Shown: positions 1 to 7,936, numbered from the stretch's first letter. The stretch: 15,036 nucleotides of DNA from Gammaproteobacteria bacterium (GCA_006227085.1 SBFY01000191.1:1-15036); one strand, 5' to 3'. The notes: generated by a model not told the origin, from the letters alone. Numbers and translations: made by a program.

Positions 1-1197
1 GCGCAGGGCACCTTGCTGAACCGCTTTATCACTGTCGCCAATATCGCCAGCAGCGATCCCACACAAATCGTCGCGGGTAACGAAAAAGTGGTGCGTCCGC
101 GCCTGACCGATGCGGAATTTTTCTACCGCACCGATCGCAAGAACGCTTTGGCCGAACACAACGAGCGCAACCGCAACATCGTGTTCCAGGCCGAGCTTGG
201 CACCGTGTTCGAGAAAACCCAGCGCATGGAGCATGTCGCTGCCTATATCGCCTATGAAATTGGCGGTAACGAATCGTGGGCACGCCGCGCCGCGCTGTTA
301 TCAAAAGCGGACCTGTGCACACAGATGGTCGGTGAATTCCCGGAGCTGCAAGGCATCATGGGCGAGTACTATGCGCGCCATGATGGCGAACCCGCCGAAG
401 TCGCCACGGCCCTGCGCGAACAGTACCGGCCACGCTTTGCCGGCGATGACTTGCCTGCCAGCAAAACCGGGCTTGCGGTTGCTCTGGCCGACAAGATGGA
501 CACCCTGGTCGGGCTGTTTGCGATTGGCCAGCCGCCCACCGGCTCCAAGGATCCGTTTGCCCTGCGCCGTGCAGCCCTTGGCATCCTGCGCATGTTGATT
601 GAAAAACGCCTGGACGTGTCACTGGATGAGCTGGTCGACGCGGCCCTGCAAACCCATAAAGCCAAAGAGCCTGCCAAAACGCGTGAGGCCGTGCTCGACT
701 TCCTGTTCGGCCGTTACCGCGCCATGTATGAAGAGCAGGGCATCGCGGCCGAAGTGATTTTATCGGTGCTGGCGGTGCGGCCGATGGTGCCGATGGATTT
801 TGATGCGCGCATCCGGGCGGTACACGCATTCACGCAACTGCCGGAAGCCTCCGCGCTGGCTGCTGCCAACAAGCGCGTTGCCAATATCCTGTCGAAAGAA
901 ACCGTCAGCGCAGGCTTCGCTGAAAACCGCCTGGTCGATGCTGCCGAAAAAGCCCTGCATGCGGCCATGTCCGCTATCGTGACCCAGCTCAAACCGTCGG
1001 GTCATGCGGTGGCCAATTACGAGGCCGAATTGAAACTGCTCGCCACCCTGCGCGCTCCCGTCGACCACTTTTTCGACCAGGTCATGGTGATGGCAGAAGA
1101 CCCGGCCCTGCGCGCCAACCGGCTGGCCTTGCTGCAACAGTTCCAGCAGCTGTTTTCCAGCATTGCCGACATCTCCCTGCTGGTGCCGGAAAAATAA
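1..1197 (+). CDS. glyS: Glycine--tRNA ligase beta subunit (5' truncated by window)
   Basis: This is the C-terminal 398 codons of the beta subunit of the bacterial alpha2beta2 glycyl-tRNA synthetase, which charges tRNA-Gly in the cytosol. The frame is open from base 1, so the gene starts upstream; the TTG at 13 is not a real start. Recognisable GlyS blocks are FITVANI, GNEKVVRPRL and DAEFF near the window edge, then YARHDGE, RFAGDDLP, ADKMDTL and KDPFALRRAALG, followed by the C-terminal anticodon-binding region (FDARIRAV, AAANKRV, ending FDQVMVM and ADISLL). The family is usually about 690 residues, so roughly 290 are missing. The TAA stop shares one base with the gmhB ATG (TAATG), which suggests translational coupling. 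glyQ is expected upstream. The identification is secure. Confidence 0.97.
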   Translation, partial: AQGTLLNRFITVANIASSDPTQIVAGNEKVVRPRLTDAEFFYRTDRKNALAEHNERNRNIVFQAELGTVFEKTQRMEHVAAYIAYEIGGNESWARRAALLSKADLCTQMVGEFPELQGIMGEYYARHDGEPAEVATALREQYRPRFAGDDLPASKTGLAVALADKMDTLVGLFAIGQPPTGSKDPFALRRAALGILRMLIEKRLDVSLDELVDAALQTHKAKEPAKTREAVLDFLFGRYRAMYEEQGIAAEVILSVLAVRPMVPMDFDARIRAVHAFTQLPEASALAAANKRVANILSKETVSAGFAENRLVDAAEKALHAAMSAIVTQLKPSGHAVANYEAELKLLATLRAPVDHFFDQVMVMAEDPALRANRLALLQQFQQLFSSIADISLLVPEK

Positions 1198-1742
1198 TGC
1201 GCCTGCTGATTCTCGACCGCGATGGCGTGATCAACGAGGACTCACCCGATTACATCAAGTCGGTTGATGAATTCGTGTTCCTGCCAGGCAGCGTGCAAGC
1301 AATGGCCGATTTGTCGCGGGCAGGCTATACGCTGGTGGTGGCCACCAACCAGAGCGGCCTCGGCCGCGGCCTGTTCGACCTCGATGACCTCGAGGCCATG
1401 CATGAAAAACTCAACGCCGCCGTCAATGAAGCCGGTGGCGAGATCGCAGGCATCTTCTACTGCCCGCACACGCCCGATGATGATTGCGATTGCCGCAAAC
1501 CCAAGCCCGGCCTGCTCGATGCCATTGCCGACGAGCTTGGCATGCCCGTCAAGGGTGCCTGGATCATCGGTGACAGCCTGCGTGACCTGGAGGCTGGCAT
1601 CGCTCGCGGTTGCAAGCCCATATTGGTGCGCACTGGCAAAGGTGCGGCCAGCGAAAAGAAGCTGGCAGGCCCGGCGCTGGCCCAAACGCCGGTGTTTGAT
1701 GACCTTGCGGCGGCGACCGCGTTTTTGGTGTCAAACCCATGA
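1197..1742 (+). CDS. gmhB: D-glycero-beta-D-manno-heptose-1,7-bisphosphate 7-phosphatase
   Basis: This is a 181-residue HAD-superfamily phosphatase that removes the C7 phosphate of heptose bisphosphate in ADP-heptose synthesis for the LPS inner core. Motif I is LDRDGVIN, with nucleophile D7 and general acid/base D9. Motif II is TNQSG at 50-54. The GmhB-type zinc site is C89, H91, C97 and C99, directly followed by the motif III lysine in RKPKPG (100-105). Motif IV is GDSLRDLEAG (125-134), with metal-binding D126 and D130. Length matches the family. The start shares a base with the glyS stop, and the stop overlaps the next ATG as ATGA, so the three genes look like one coupled operon. A related histidinol-phosphatase role is possible for such enzymes, but the zinc loop and neighbours favour GmhB. 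Confidence 0.95.
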   Translation: MRLLILDRDGVINEDSPDYIKSVDEFVFLPGSVQAMADLSRAGYTLVVATNQSGLGRGLFDLDDLEAMHEKLNAAVNEAGGEIAGIFYCPHTPDDDCDCRKPKPGLLDAIADELGMPVKGAWIIGDSLRDLEAGIARGCKPILVRTGKGAASEKKLAGPALAQTPVFDDLAAATAFLVSNP

Positions 1743-2458
1743 AACACCTTCGCGCCCTGCTGTTTTATGTGCCGTACATCATCACCGGCATGATGGCGGG
1801 CTCGCTGTCGATCATCCTCTGGCCAACGCCATTCCTGTTCCGCTACAAGGTCATCATGGCGTGGAACGATTTTGCGATCTGGTGGCTGCGCATCACCTGC
1901 AATATCCGTTACAACATCATTGGCACAGAAAACATCCCGCCGGCACCTTATGTGGTGCTCTCCAAACACCAGTCAACCTGGGAAACGCTGTTCCTGCAGA
2001 CGCATTTCCAGCCCATCAGCACCATCCTGAAAAAAGAGCTGCTGCGCATCCCGTTTTTTGGCTGGGGACTGGCATTGTTAAAACCGATCGCCATTGACCG
2101 CAGCAATCCGCGCGAAGCCATCAAGCACATCCACAAGGAAGGGGTGGCGCGTATCGAGGAAGGGTTGAGTGTGCTGGTGTTCCCGGAAGGCACGCGCACA
2201 CCGTATGGTGGCGTTGGCAACTATGCGCGCGGCGGTGCCGGTATTGCCTGCTCGGCCGGTGTGCCCATTGTCGCGGTTGCCCATAACGCTGGCGCCTGCT
2301 GGCCGGTACCCGGTTTCGTAAAGCATGCGGGCACCATTACCGTGGTAATCAGCTCACCATTTGATACCACCGGTCGCAACAGCAAGGAACTGACGGAAGA
2401 GGTCAAGACCTGGATCGAGAGCGAGATTTCGCGAATGCCGGATCCATTCCATCGCTGA
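1739..2458 (+). CDS. plsC: 1-acyl-sn-glycerol-3-phosphate acyltransferase (PlsC/LptA-type)
   Basis: This is a 239-residue membrane-associated acyltransferase predicted to convert lysophosphatidic acid to phosphatidic acid in phospholipid synthesis. An N-terminal hydrophobic segment (about 8-35) anchors it to the inner membrane. The catalytic block is SKHQSTWET, with H77 and an acidic E82, so it reads HX4E rather than the textbook HX4D. I recall the same KHQSTWE in pseudomonad homologues beside gmhB, so I treat it as subfamily-typical. Further blocks are PIAIDR (116-121) and FPEGTR (148-153). The start overlaps the gmhB stop (ATGA). The SD is poor, which fits coupling. The last 56 bases are overlapped on the other strand by the 3' end of the AraC-type gene. 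Acyl substrate and positional specificity cannot be read from sequence. Confidence 0.9.
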   Translation: MKHLRALLFYVPYIITGMMAGSLSIILWPTPFLFRYKVIMAWNDFAIWWLRITCNIRYNIIGTENIPPAPYVVLSKHQSTWETLFLQTHFQPISTILKKELLRIPFFGWGLALLKPIAIDRSNPREAIKHIHKEGVARIEEGLSVLVFPEGTRTPYGGVGNYARGGAGIACSAGVPIVAVAHNAGACWPVPGFVKHAGTITVVISSPFDTTGRNSKELTEEVKTWIESEISRMPDPFHR

Positions 2459-3497
2459 ACGACCGGTAGCGCGAAGGGCTGCAGCCCTGCCAGCGCCGGA
2501 AAGCCCTTGCAAAATTACTGCTATCGCTGAACCCGAGGCTATAGGCCACGGTGGTTACCGGAACACCGGCGGCCAACAAGCGCCGTGCCTCCTGTGCTTG
2601 ATAGGTCTGCCGCAACGCGCGGAACGCCAACCCTTCCTGTTGCAGATGTGCCTGCAAGCTGCGGCGGCTCATGCCTAGTATATGAGCCACACGTGCCTCG
2701 TCCGGCAGGGCATCTTCCAGTCGGTTGGCAAACACATAAGCAATACGCTCCGCTAATGATGACGCACGGAAGCGCGCCAGATAATCGCACACCTGTTGTT
2801 CCAGGGTGGCGATCAATGCCGGGTTGGCTCCTGGCCTGCGGCGCTCAACCGCACGCCGGTCCAGCACCAGCCGATTATTACTGGCGCCATAACGGATCGG
2901 GCAAGCAAACCAGTTCCCAAAAACTGCCTGGCTTTTGGGGCATGGTCGCTGCAAAGCGACTTCCAGTGGGTGGAATGTTTCACCGGCAAGCAATCGGCAC
3001 AGCTTGACGGTAAAACCAATGAAGGCATCCAGTGCTGTCGGCGCCACCTCTCCAGCCGGTATACGGAACTCCAGCGTTATCGTTACCGGCGAGACACGGA
3101 TTTCGCCGTCTCCCAGTGCATTGATCGCCTGCCGGTATCGCGATAATCGCGACAGCATGTCGGCAATGCTGTCGCTGGACACCAGAGCGAGACCCAGTGA
3201 CTGGAAATGATGCACCTGCAATTGTTCAGCCACATGGATGCCGAACGCATCATCACCGGTCGCCGCAACGGCGGCCGGCCACGCCCGCTGCATAACGGCC
3301 ACCGGCACACGGTAATCCGGGTCACCCCACAGATCCGGACTTGCCCCGGCATCCTCGAGTAAACGCCGGCCATTGACGCCCAGGCGATCGAGGGTATCCG
3401 CCACCGCCAAACCCCAACCACCCAGTGTGGATTCACGCAACTGGAGCGGCAGTGGCGGTTTCAATTGCGGGCATTCCAGTACAGCTGCTCGTACCAT
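2403..3497 (-). CDS. AraC-family transcriptional regulator with N-terminal Arabinose_bd-type domain
   Basis: This is a 364-residue DNA-binding regulator. Residues about 28-215 resemble the ligand-sensing domain of the Arabinose_bd/OruR-like AraC subgroup, with GDDAFGIHVAE and QSLGLAL. Residues about 266-346 form the double helix-turn-helix: first HTH around VAHILGMSRRSLQAHL, second around VAYSLGFSDSSNFARAFRRW, ending in GCSPSRYR. The tail after residue 347 is short and ends in repeated Ser-Arg. It is encoded opposite the plsC 3' end and is probably non-conserved. The ATG at 3497 lies 37 bases inside the upstream desaturase gene and has only weak SD sequence. A TTG at 3464-3462 would overlap the desaturase stop as TTGA and is a credible alternative start (353 residues). 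The tandem arrangement suggests co-transcription with the desaturase, and control of it is the simplest inference. The effector is unknown. Confidence 0.9.
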   Translation of the reverse strand: MVRAAVLECPQLKPPLPLQLRESTLGGWGLAVADTLDRLGVNGRRLLEDAGASPDLWGDPDYRVPVAVMQRAWPAAVAATGDDAFGIHVAEQLQVHHFQSLGLALVSSDSIADMLSRLSRYRQAINALGDGEIRVSPVTITLEFRIPAGEVAPTALDAFIGFTVKLCRLLAGETFHPLEVALQRPCPKSQAVFGNWFACPIRYGASNNRLVLDRRAVERRRPGANPALIATLEQQVCDYLARFRASSLAERIAYVFANRLEDALPDEARVAHILGMSRRSLQAHLQQEGLAFRALRQTYQAQEARRLLAAGVPVTTVAYSLGFSDSSNFARAFRRWQGCSPSRYRSFSDGMDPAFAKSRSRSRS

Positions 3498-4258
3498 GGC
3501 GCATCACCACCACGCTCGACACCAATACGTTGCTGGCATGCCCGCGGGATTTTCGCCGTGCCAAAAATCACATCCCACAGGAAGAACACCGGCGCGTAAT
3601 TCCCCATCGGCTGCGCCGCCTCACCGATGCCATGATGGGCATGGTGGGTATCAGGGGTGGTAACGGTGCGCTCGAGCACCCACCACAATGGTGACAGCCG
3701 CGGCAGGCGCTGCAGCAAGTGCAAGTCCCAGCGAAGGCCTGTGTGTGACAGGAAGTTGATCACCGCCTTGATCGCATAGGCCAGCAAATAAACCTCGCCC
3801 AGACCAAAATAAACGGCTGCCGCTGCGTAGTAATTGGTCGGCATCAACAAGAACCAGAGGATATTACCGCGGGCCGTCACACCCACACTCATTTCTGTAG
3901 CTGAATGGTGCACCTTGTGGATTTTCCATAACCAGTTCCATTCATGCCCCTTACGGTGCCACCAGTACTGCACAAAATCCTCGCTGATCAGGAACAGTGC
4001 CAGCGCCGGCCAGAACGGGACATTTGCCAGCAAATCGGTGTGCGTAGGAAACATCTGGCCCAGCACCCAAGCGGTGGCAAACACCACAAACGGGCGCACG
4101 ATCACCAGCTCGTGCGCAAAGCTGGCGATATTGATAATGCGATCATTCCAGCCCATGCGGCGGATGCGGTAAAACCCGGCTTTCAGCTCGAGCGCAAACA
4201 GCAATAGCAAGACAACGGCGCTGGTGATGATATACGGATTCAGTGAATGGGGATTCAT
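3461..4258 (-). CDS. Sterol desaturase / fatty acid hydroxylase superfamily membrane protein
   Basis: This is a 265-residue integral membrane di-iron enzyme of the fatty-acid-hydroxylase superfamily (ERG3/ERG25-like fold), which uses O2 to hydroxylate or desaturate a lipid. The histidine clusters are in family order: H101-RKG-H105, then H114-KV-HH (117-118), then H172 in SHTGLRW, then HH-A-HH at 205-209, and NYAPVFFLWD-FGT near the end. Hydrophobic segments occur around 9-25, 50-70, 80-98 and 132-168. The start is ATG at 4258, preceded by GGAG eight bases upstream. The leader (4259-4362) lies between this gene and the gyrB terminator and must hold the promoter, though no good -35/-10 is visible. 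The substrate cannot be told; bacterial relatives act on diverse lipids and carotenoids. The gene is not part of the usual gyrB neighbourhood and looks like an accessory insertion. Confidence 0.9.
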   Translation of the reverse strand: MNPHSLNPYIITSAVVLLLLFALELKAGFYRIRRMGWNDRIINIASFAHELVIVRPFVVFATAWVLGQMFPTHTDLLANVPFWPALALFLISEDFVQYWWHRKGHEWNWLWKIHKVHHSATEMSVGVTARGNILWFLLMPTNYYAAAAVYFGLGEVYLLAYAIKAVINFLSHTGLRWDLHLLQRLPRLSPLWWVLERTVTTPDTHHAHHGIGEAAQPMGNYAPVFFLWDVIFGTAKIPRACQQRIGVERGGDAPWYEQLYWNARN

Positions 4259-4362
4259 GGTGGCGCTCCAGGCTTCCTGACCTTTTCAGGGTCCCACGAA
4301 GCGACGCTGTCTACCAGTCACTTTGCGCATATCCATGGTCCTTTTGTGCTGGGCGCAGCAAT

Positions 4363-4390
4363 AAAAAACGGCCCTTACAGGCCGTTTTTT
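4363..4390. terminator. Bidirectional rho-independent terminator after gyrB
   Basis: Perfect 11-base arms AAAAAACGGCC (4363-4373) and GGCCGTTTTTT (4380-4390) flank a six-base loop. On the minus strand the hairpin starts 14 bases past the gyrB stop and ends in a T-run, as expected for the end of the dnaA-dnaN-recF-gyrB operon. The symmetry gives a T-run on the plus strand too, but no plus-strand gene reads into it here. It also separates gyrB transcription from the desaturase gene, which therefore needs its own promoter. Confidence 0.9.
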
Positions 4391-4404
4391 ATCCCGCGTG
4401 TTAT

Positions 4405-6825
4405 TCACACATCCAGGTTCGCGACCGCCAGGGCATTCGTCTCGATAAACTCGCGACGCGGTTCGACCGCATCGCCCATCAAGCAGGTGAACATCTGGTC
4501 GGCAGCAACAGCGTCTTCGATGGTGACACGCAACATGCGGCGAACCTCCGGATCCATCGTGGTTTCCCACAACTGTTCCGGGTTCATTTCACCCAGGCCT
4601 TTGTAGCGCTGGATATTACAGCCGCGCTTGGCTTCCGCCATCAACCAGTCCAGCGCGTCTTCGAAACGGGTGACCGCTTGTTTGCGCTCACCCCGTTGCA
4701 CATAGGCGCCATCCTCGAGCAATTGGGCCAGCTGTTCAGCCACACCTCGCAGCACGCGATAATCTTCCGAGCTGAAAAACTCGCGCGTCAGCACATAGCG
4801 GGTTTCAATCCCGTGCGACACCATGCTGATGGCCGGGCGGTACACGCGCCGTTCGGTATCTTCATTAATGGAAACCACGTAGCGGCTGCCACCGGTGGTG
4901 TTGGCGTCCTGCATCAGGCCATCCAGCTGTTTGACCCAAGCGGTAACCGTGCTTTCATTGGCCAGTGCATCCACATCCAGCGCTGGCATATCCAGCAGGG
5001 TTTTCAGCACCTGCTCCGGATACAGGCGTGACAGCTTGCGGACCACGCCTTCCGCACGACGGAAATCATTGACCAGCGCTTCCAGTGCGGCGCCACTTAC
5101 GGCGGGCGCATTCGGGCTCACGAACAATGCACTGTCTTCCAGCGCGGCTTGTGTCAGGAAGGCCTCCAGCGCCACATCGTCTTTCAGGTACTGGTGCTGC
5201 TTGCCCTTGCTGATCTTGTACAGCGGCGGCTGCGCGATATAGACATGCCCACGCTCAATCAGCTCACGCATCTGCCGGAAGAAGAAGGTCAGCAACAAGG
5301 TGCGGATGTGCGAACCGTCAACGTCCGCGTCAGTCATGATGATGATGCTGTGATAGCGCAGCTTTTCCGGGTTGAATTCCTCGGTACCAATGCCGCAGCC
5401 CAGGGCGGTGACAATGGTGCCGACTTCGGCAGAAGACAGCATCTTGTCGAAACGCGCTTTCTCAACGTTCAGGATCTTGCCCTTCAGTGGCAGGATTGCC
5501 TGGGTGCGCCGATCACGGCCTTGCTTGGCCGAGCCACCGGCAGAGTCACCCTCCACCAGGTACAGCTCGGACAGGGCCGGGTCTTTTTCCTGGCAGTCCG
5601 CCAACTTGCCCGGCAAGCCGGCGATATCGAGCGCACCTTTGCGACGGGTCATCTCACGAGCCTTACGGGCGGCTTCACGGGCACGCGCGGCATCGATCAT
5701 CTTTGTCGCGATATTGCGGGCATCTTGCGGGTTTTCGAGCAGAAAATCGCCGAACGCGCCAGACATGGCTTGCTCCACCGCGCCCTTGACCTCGCTGGAA
5801 ACCAGTTTGTCCTTGGTTTGTGAGGAGAACTTCGGATCCGGCACCTTGACCGACACCACGGCGGTCAGGCCTTCGCGGGAATCATCACCGCTCAGGTTCA
5901 CCTTGGCCTTCTTGGCCAGGCCTTCGGCTTCAATGTAATTGTTGAGGCTGCGGGTCAGGGCGGCACGGAAACCGGCTAAATGGGTACCGCCATCGCGCTG
6001 GGGAATGTTGTTGGTGTAACAGAACACGTTTTCCTGGAAGCTGTCATTCCACTGCAGGGCCACTTCCACCGTGATGCCGCCCTCTTGCTCGGAGACAAAA
6101 TGGAACACCTGGTTGGCCGGGATCTTGTTGGTATTGAGGTACTCAACAAACGCTTTCAGGCCGCCTTCATACTGGTAACTCTCTGATTTTCCTGATCTTT
6201 CGTCTTTCAAAACGATATGGACACCGGAGTTCAGGAACGACAGCTCGCGCAGGCGGCGCGCCAGCACATCGTAATGGAATTCAATATTGTTGAAGGTTGC
6301 CGGGGACGGCTTGAAATGCACCTGGGTGCCGGTTGTTGTGGTTTCTCCGACCGCTGCCAGCGGTGCCTGCGGCACACCATGCTGGTAAAGCTGCTCCCAA
6401 ACCTTGCCGCCACGACGGATGGTCAGCTTCAGCTCGGAGGAGAGCGCATTCACCACGGAGACGCCCACCCCGTGCAGACCGCCCGATACCTTGTAGGAAT
6501 TCGGGTCAAACTTGCCGCCGGCGTGCAGCACCGTCATGATCACTTCAGCTGCCGAAACGCCTTCGTCATGCATTTCTGTCGGGATGCCACGGCCATTATC
6601 CGCTACCGTGATGGACTCATCCGGGTGGATGGTCACATCAATGCGGGAGCAGTGCCCCGCCAGGGCCTCGTCAATGGAGTTATCCACCACCTCAAACACC
6701 ATGTGGTGCAGGCCCGTGCCATCATCCGTATCGCCAATGTACATACCGGGCCGCTTGCGGACAGCGTCCAGGCCTTTGAGCACCTTGATACTGGAGGCAT
6801 CATAAGCCTTGGGTTCATCGGTCAT
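4405..6825 (-). CDS. gyrB: DNA gyrase subunit B
   Basis: This is the 806-residue ATPase/Toprim subunit of gyrase, which with GyrA introduces negative supercoils. The GHKL ATPase domain has FEVVDNSIDEA (catalytic E45, Mg-binding N49), D76 in ADNGRG, and GGLHGVG (115-121); the QTK loop is at 336-338. The Toprim domain has EGDSAGG (E425) and MTDADVDGSH (D499, D501). The C-terminal tail has RYKGLGEMNP. The length, including the insert between Toprim and tail, matches the E. coli-type gyrase B (804 residues). Residues equivalent to the quinolone positions (D427, K448) are the sensitive-type ones. The start overlaps the recF stop by 11 bases, with GGAG ten bases before ATG. It is the last gene of the operon and is followed by a strong hairpin terminator. 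Confidence 0.98.
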   Translation of the reverse strand: MTDEPKAYDASSIKVLKGLDAVRKRPGMYIGDTDDGTGLHHMVFEVVDNSIDEALAGHCSRIDVTIHPDESITVADNGRGIPTEMHDEGVSAAEVIMTVLHAGGKFDPNSYKVSGGLHGVGVSVVNALSSELKLTIRRGGKVWEQLYQHGVPQAPLAAVGETTTTGTQVHFKPSPATFNNIEFHYDVLARRLRELSFLNSGVHIVLKDERSGKSESYQYEGGLKAFVEYLNTNKIPANQVFHFVSEQEGGITVEVALQWNDSFQENVFCYTNNIPQRDGGTHLAGFRAALTRSLNNYIEAEGLAKKAKVNLSGDDSREGLTAVVSVKVPDPKFSSQTKDKLVSSEVKGAVEQAMSGAFGDFLLENPQDARNIATKMIDAARAREAARKAREMTRRKGALDIAGLPGKLADCQEKDPALSELYLVEGDSAGGSAKQGRDRRTQAILPLKGKILNVEKARFDKMLSSAEVGTIVTALGCGIGTEEFNPEKLRYHSIIIMTDADVDGSHIRTLLLTFFFRQMRELIERGHVYIAQPPLYKISKGKQHQYLKDDVALEAFLTQAALEDSALFVSPNAPAVSGAALEALVNDFRRAEGVVRKLSRLYPEQVLKTLLDMPALDVDALANESTVTAWVKQLDGLMQDANTTGGSRYVVSINEDTERRVYRPAISMVSHGIETRYVLTREFFSSEDYRVLRGVAEQLAQLLEDGAYVQRGERKQAVTRFEDALDWLMAEAKRGCNIQRYKGLGEMNPEQLWETTMDPEVRRMLRVTIEDAVAADQMFTCLMGDAVEPRREFIETNALAVANLDV

Positions 6826-7936
6826 GGCGTGCGTTCTCCGTGCTATGGGGCGCTTCTACCGCCCGGATCCCGCCATGTTCCACGTGGAACCAGCGGGTGT
6901 TGTTGTTATTTCCCAAACCTTCGGCCAGCACCTGCGGGCTGACGGCAGTGATAAAGGCCTGCAGGCCGCTCTCGCTCACCCATGCCAGCACCCGCCCCAG
7001 CGCCTGTTCGTCCAGCTCCGCTGGCAAATCATCCAGCAGCAGCAGCGGGGTGCATACACCCCGGGCCACCAAATCCTGCGCCTGTGCCAGCCGAAGCGCC
7101 AGGATGGCGGCCTTCTTCTGGCCCCTGGACAGGGTTTCGGCCGCCGACAGGGCGCCAACCCGGAACACCAGGTCCGCCCGGTGTGGGCCCTGGGTGGTTT
7201 GGCGCTGGGCCCGATCCCGCTCCAGGTTGGCCGCCAGCACCTCCGCAAAGGGGCGGTCAGCCTCCCAGCCTGTCGTATGGCGAACTGATAGCCCAGGCAA
7301 CACGCCCAGCGCTTCACGCACATCATCCAGGGTCGCTTGCAGGCTTTGCCAATAGCGCTCACGACAGGCGCGAATCGTCTCCGCAGCGGCTGCCAACGGG
7401 GCATCCCACGCTGCCAGCTCGTCGCGCGCTATTTTATCATGGCGCAGCAATTTATTGCGGTGTTTAAGACAGCGTATGGCGGTCTTCCAGGCGGGATAAA
7501 ACGCCTGTTCCACGTGGAACACACCCCAGTCCAGAAACTGTCGCCGAACCCGGGGGGCGCCCTCCAAGAGGGCAAAGGTATCGCTATTCACCAGCAAGAC
7601 GGGTAGCTCGCGGGCCATCTCGGCCAGCGCCTTGACGGGCTCGCCATTACGGCGCATCTGCCAGCCGCCCTGTTTGTCACGGGAAACGCCCAGCTTGTTG
7701 GTTTGGCCATCGCATTGTTGCTCGGCAAAGACGCTCAACCCCTCGTGCTCATAGGTGATCACCGAGCGGGCTGACGGGCTCCGGAAAGAACGGCCCAGGC
7801 CGAGCAGGTGGATAGCCTCCAGCACCGAGGTTTTGCCACTGCCGTTGGCGCCATAAAAAACATTGATCGCGCCTAGCCCGCCCAACTCGGTATCCAGGTT
7901 ACGAAGGCGGTGGATACGCAAGCGGGTCAGGTGCAT
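6815..7936 (-). CDS. recF: DNA replication and repair protein RecF
   Basis: This is a 373-residue SMC/ABC-type ATPase that loads RecA at gaps and helps stalled forks with RecO and RecR. Walker A is GANGSGKT (29-36), the signature is LSRGQKK (269-275), and Walker B is LLLLDD (298-303). The start is ATG at 7936, giving the family's usual MHLTRLRIHRLRNL opening. The frame stays open upstream to 8029, but that extension would run into dnaN and has no family resemblance. There is no clear SD before the ATG (pyrimidine-rich), so expression may depend on readthrough from dnaN 52 bases upstream. The 3' end overlaps gyrB by 11 bases. Two parS palindromes lie in the gene, in one codon phase, each encoding FHVE (residues 140-143 and 350-353). 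Confidence 0.96.
   Translation of the reverse strand: MHLTRLRIHRLRNLDTELGGLGAINVFYGANGSGKTSVLEAIHLLGLGRSFRSPSARSVITYEHEGLSVFAEQQCDGQTNKLGVSRDKQGGWQMRRNGEPVKALAEMARELPVLLVNSDTFALLEGAPRVRRQFLDWGVFHVEQAFYPAWKTAIRCLKHRNKLLRHDKIARDELAAWDAPLAAAAETIRACRERYWQSLQATLDDVREALGVLPGLSVRHTTGWEADRPFAEVLAANLERDRAQRQTTQGPHRADLVFRVGALSAAETLSRGQKKAAILALRLAQAQDLVARGVCTPLLLLDDLPAELDEQALGRVLAWVSESGLQAFITAVSPQVLAEGLGNNNNTRWFHVEHGGIRAVEAPHSTENARHDR
6876..6891. other. parS centromere site A (inside recF 3' region)
   Basis: TGTTCCACGTGGAACC has a perfect 14-bp palindromic core, GTTCCACGTGGAAC (6877-6890). It differs at one end base from the parS sequence bound by ParB in pseudomonads and related bacteria (TGTTCCACGTGGAACA). 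It is read through as Phe-His-Val-Glu in the C-terminal tail of RecF, a part with little family constraint. ParB bound here would recruit ParA and SMC to the origin region. Confidence 0.85.
7506..7521. other. parS centromere site B (inside recF)
   Basis: TGTTCCACGTGGAACA is a perfect 16-bp palindrome identical to the pseudomonad-type parS consensus. It lies in recF codons for the segment VFHVEQ. Its centre is 630 bp from that of site A. A 16-base exact match is not expected by chance, and its origin-proximal position is normal for parS. Confidence 0.93.

Noticed and set aside
1264..2097. Plus-strand frame of 277 codons across gmhB and plsC
   Set aside because: It is out of frame with two clearly recognised genes, and its composition (rich in Ala, Pro, Ser, Arg, Cys, Trp) is typical of a shifted reading.
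2475..2488. Perfect 14-bp palindrome AGGGCTGCAGCCCT as terminator or operator between plsC and the AraC gene
   Set aside because: It encodes the conserved AraC motif QGCSPS, has no loop and is not followed by a T-run.
2980..2995. TGTTTCACC at 2980 as a third parS
   Set aside because: Only the left half matches; the right half is unrelated.
4243..5031. Long open plus-strand frame (262 codons) opposite the gyrB 3' end
   Set aside because: It lies mostly antisense to well-conserved gyrB codons, its translation resembles no family, and it has no SD. Open antisense frames are common in GC-rich genes.
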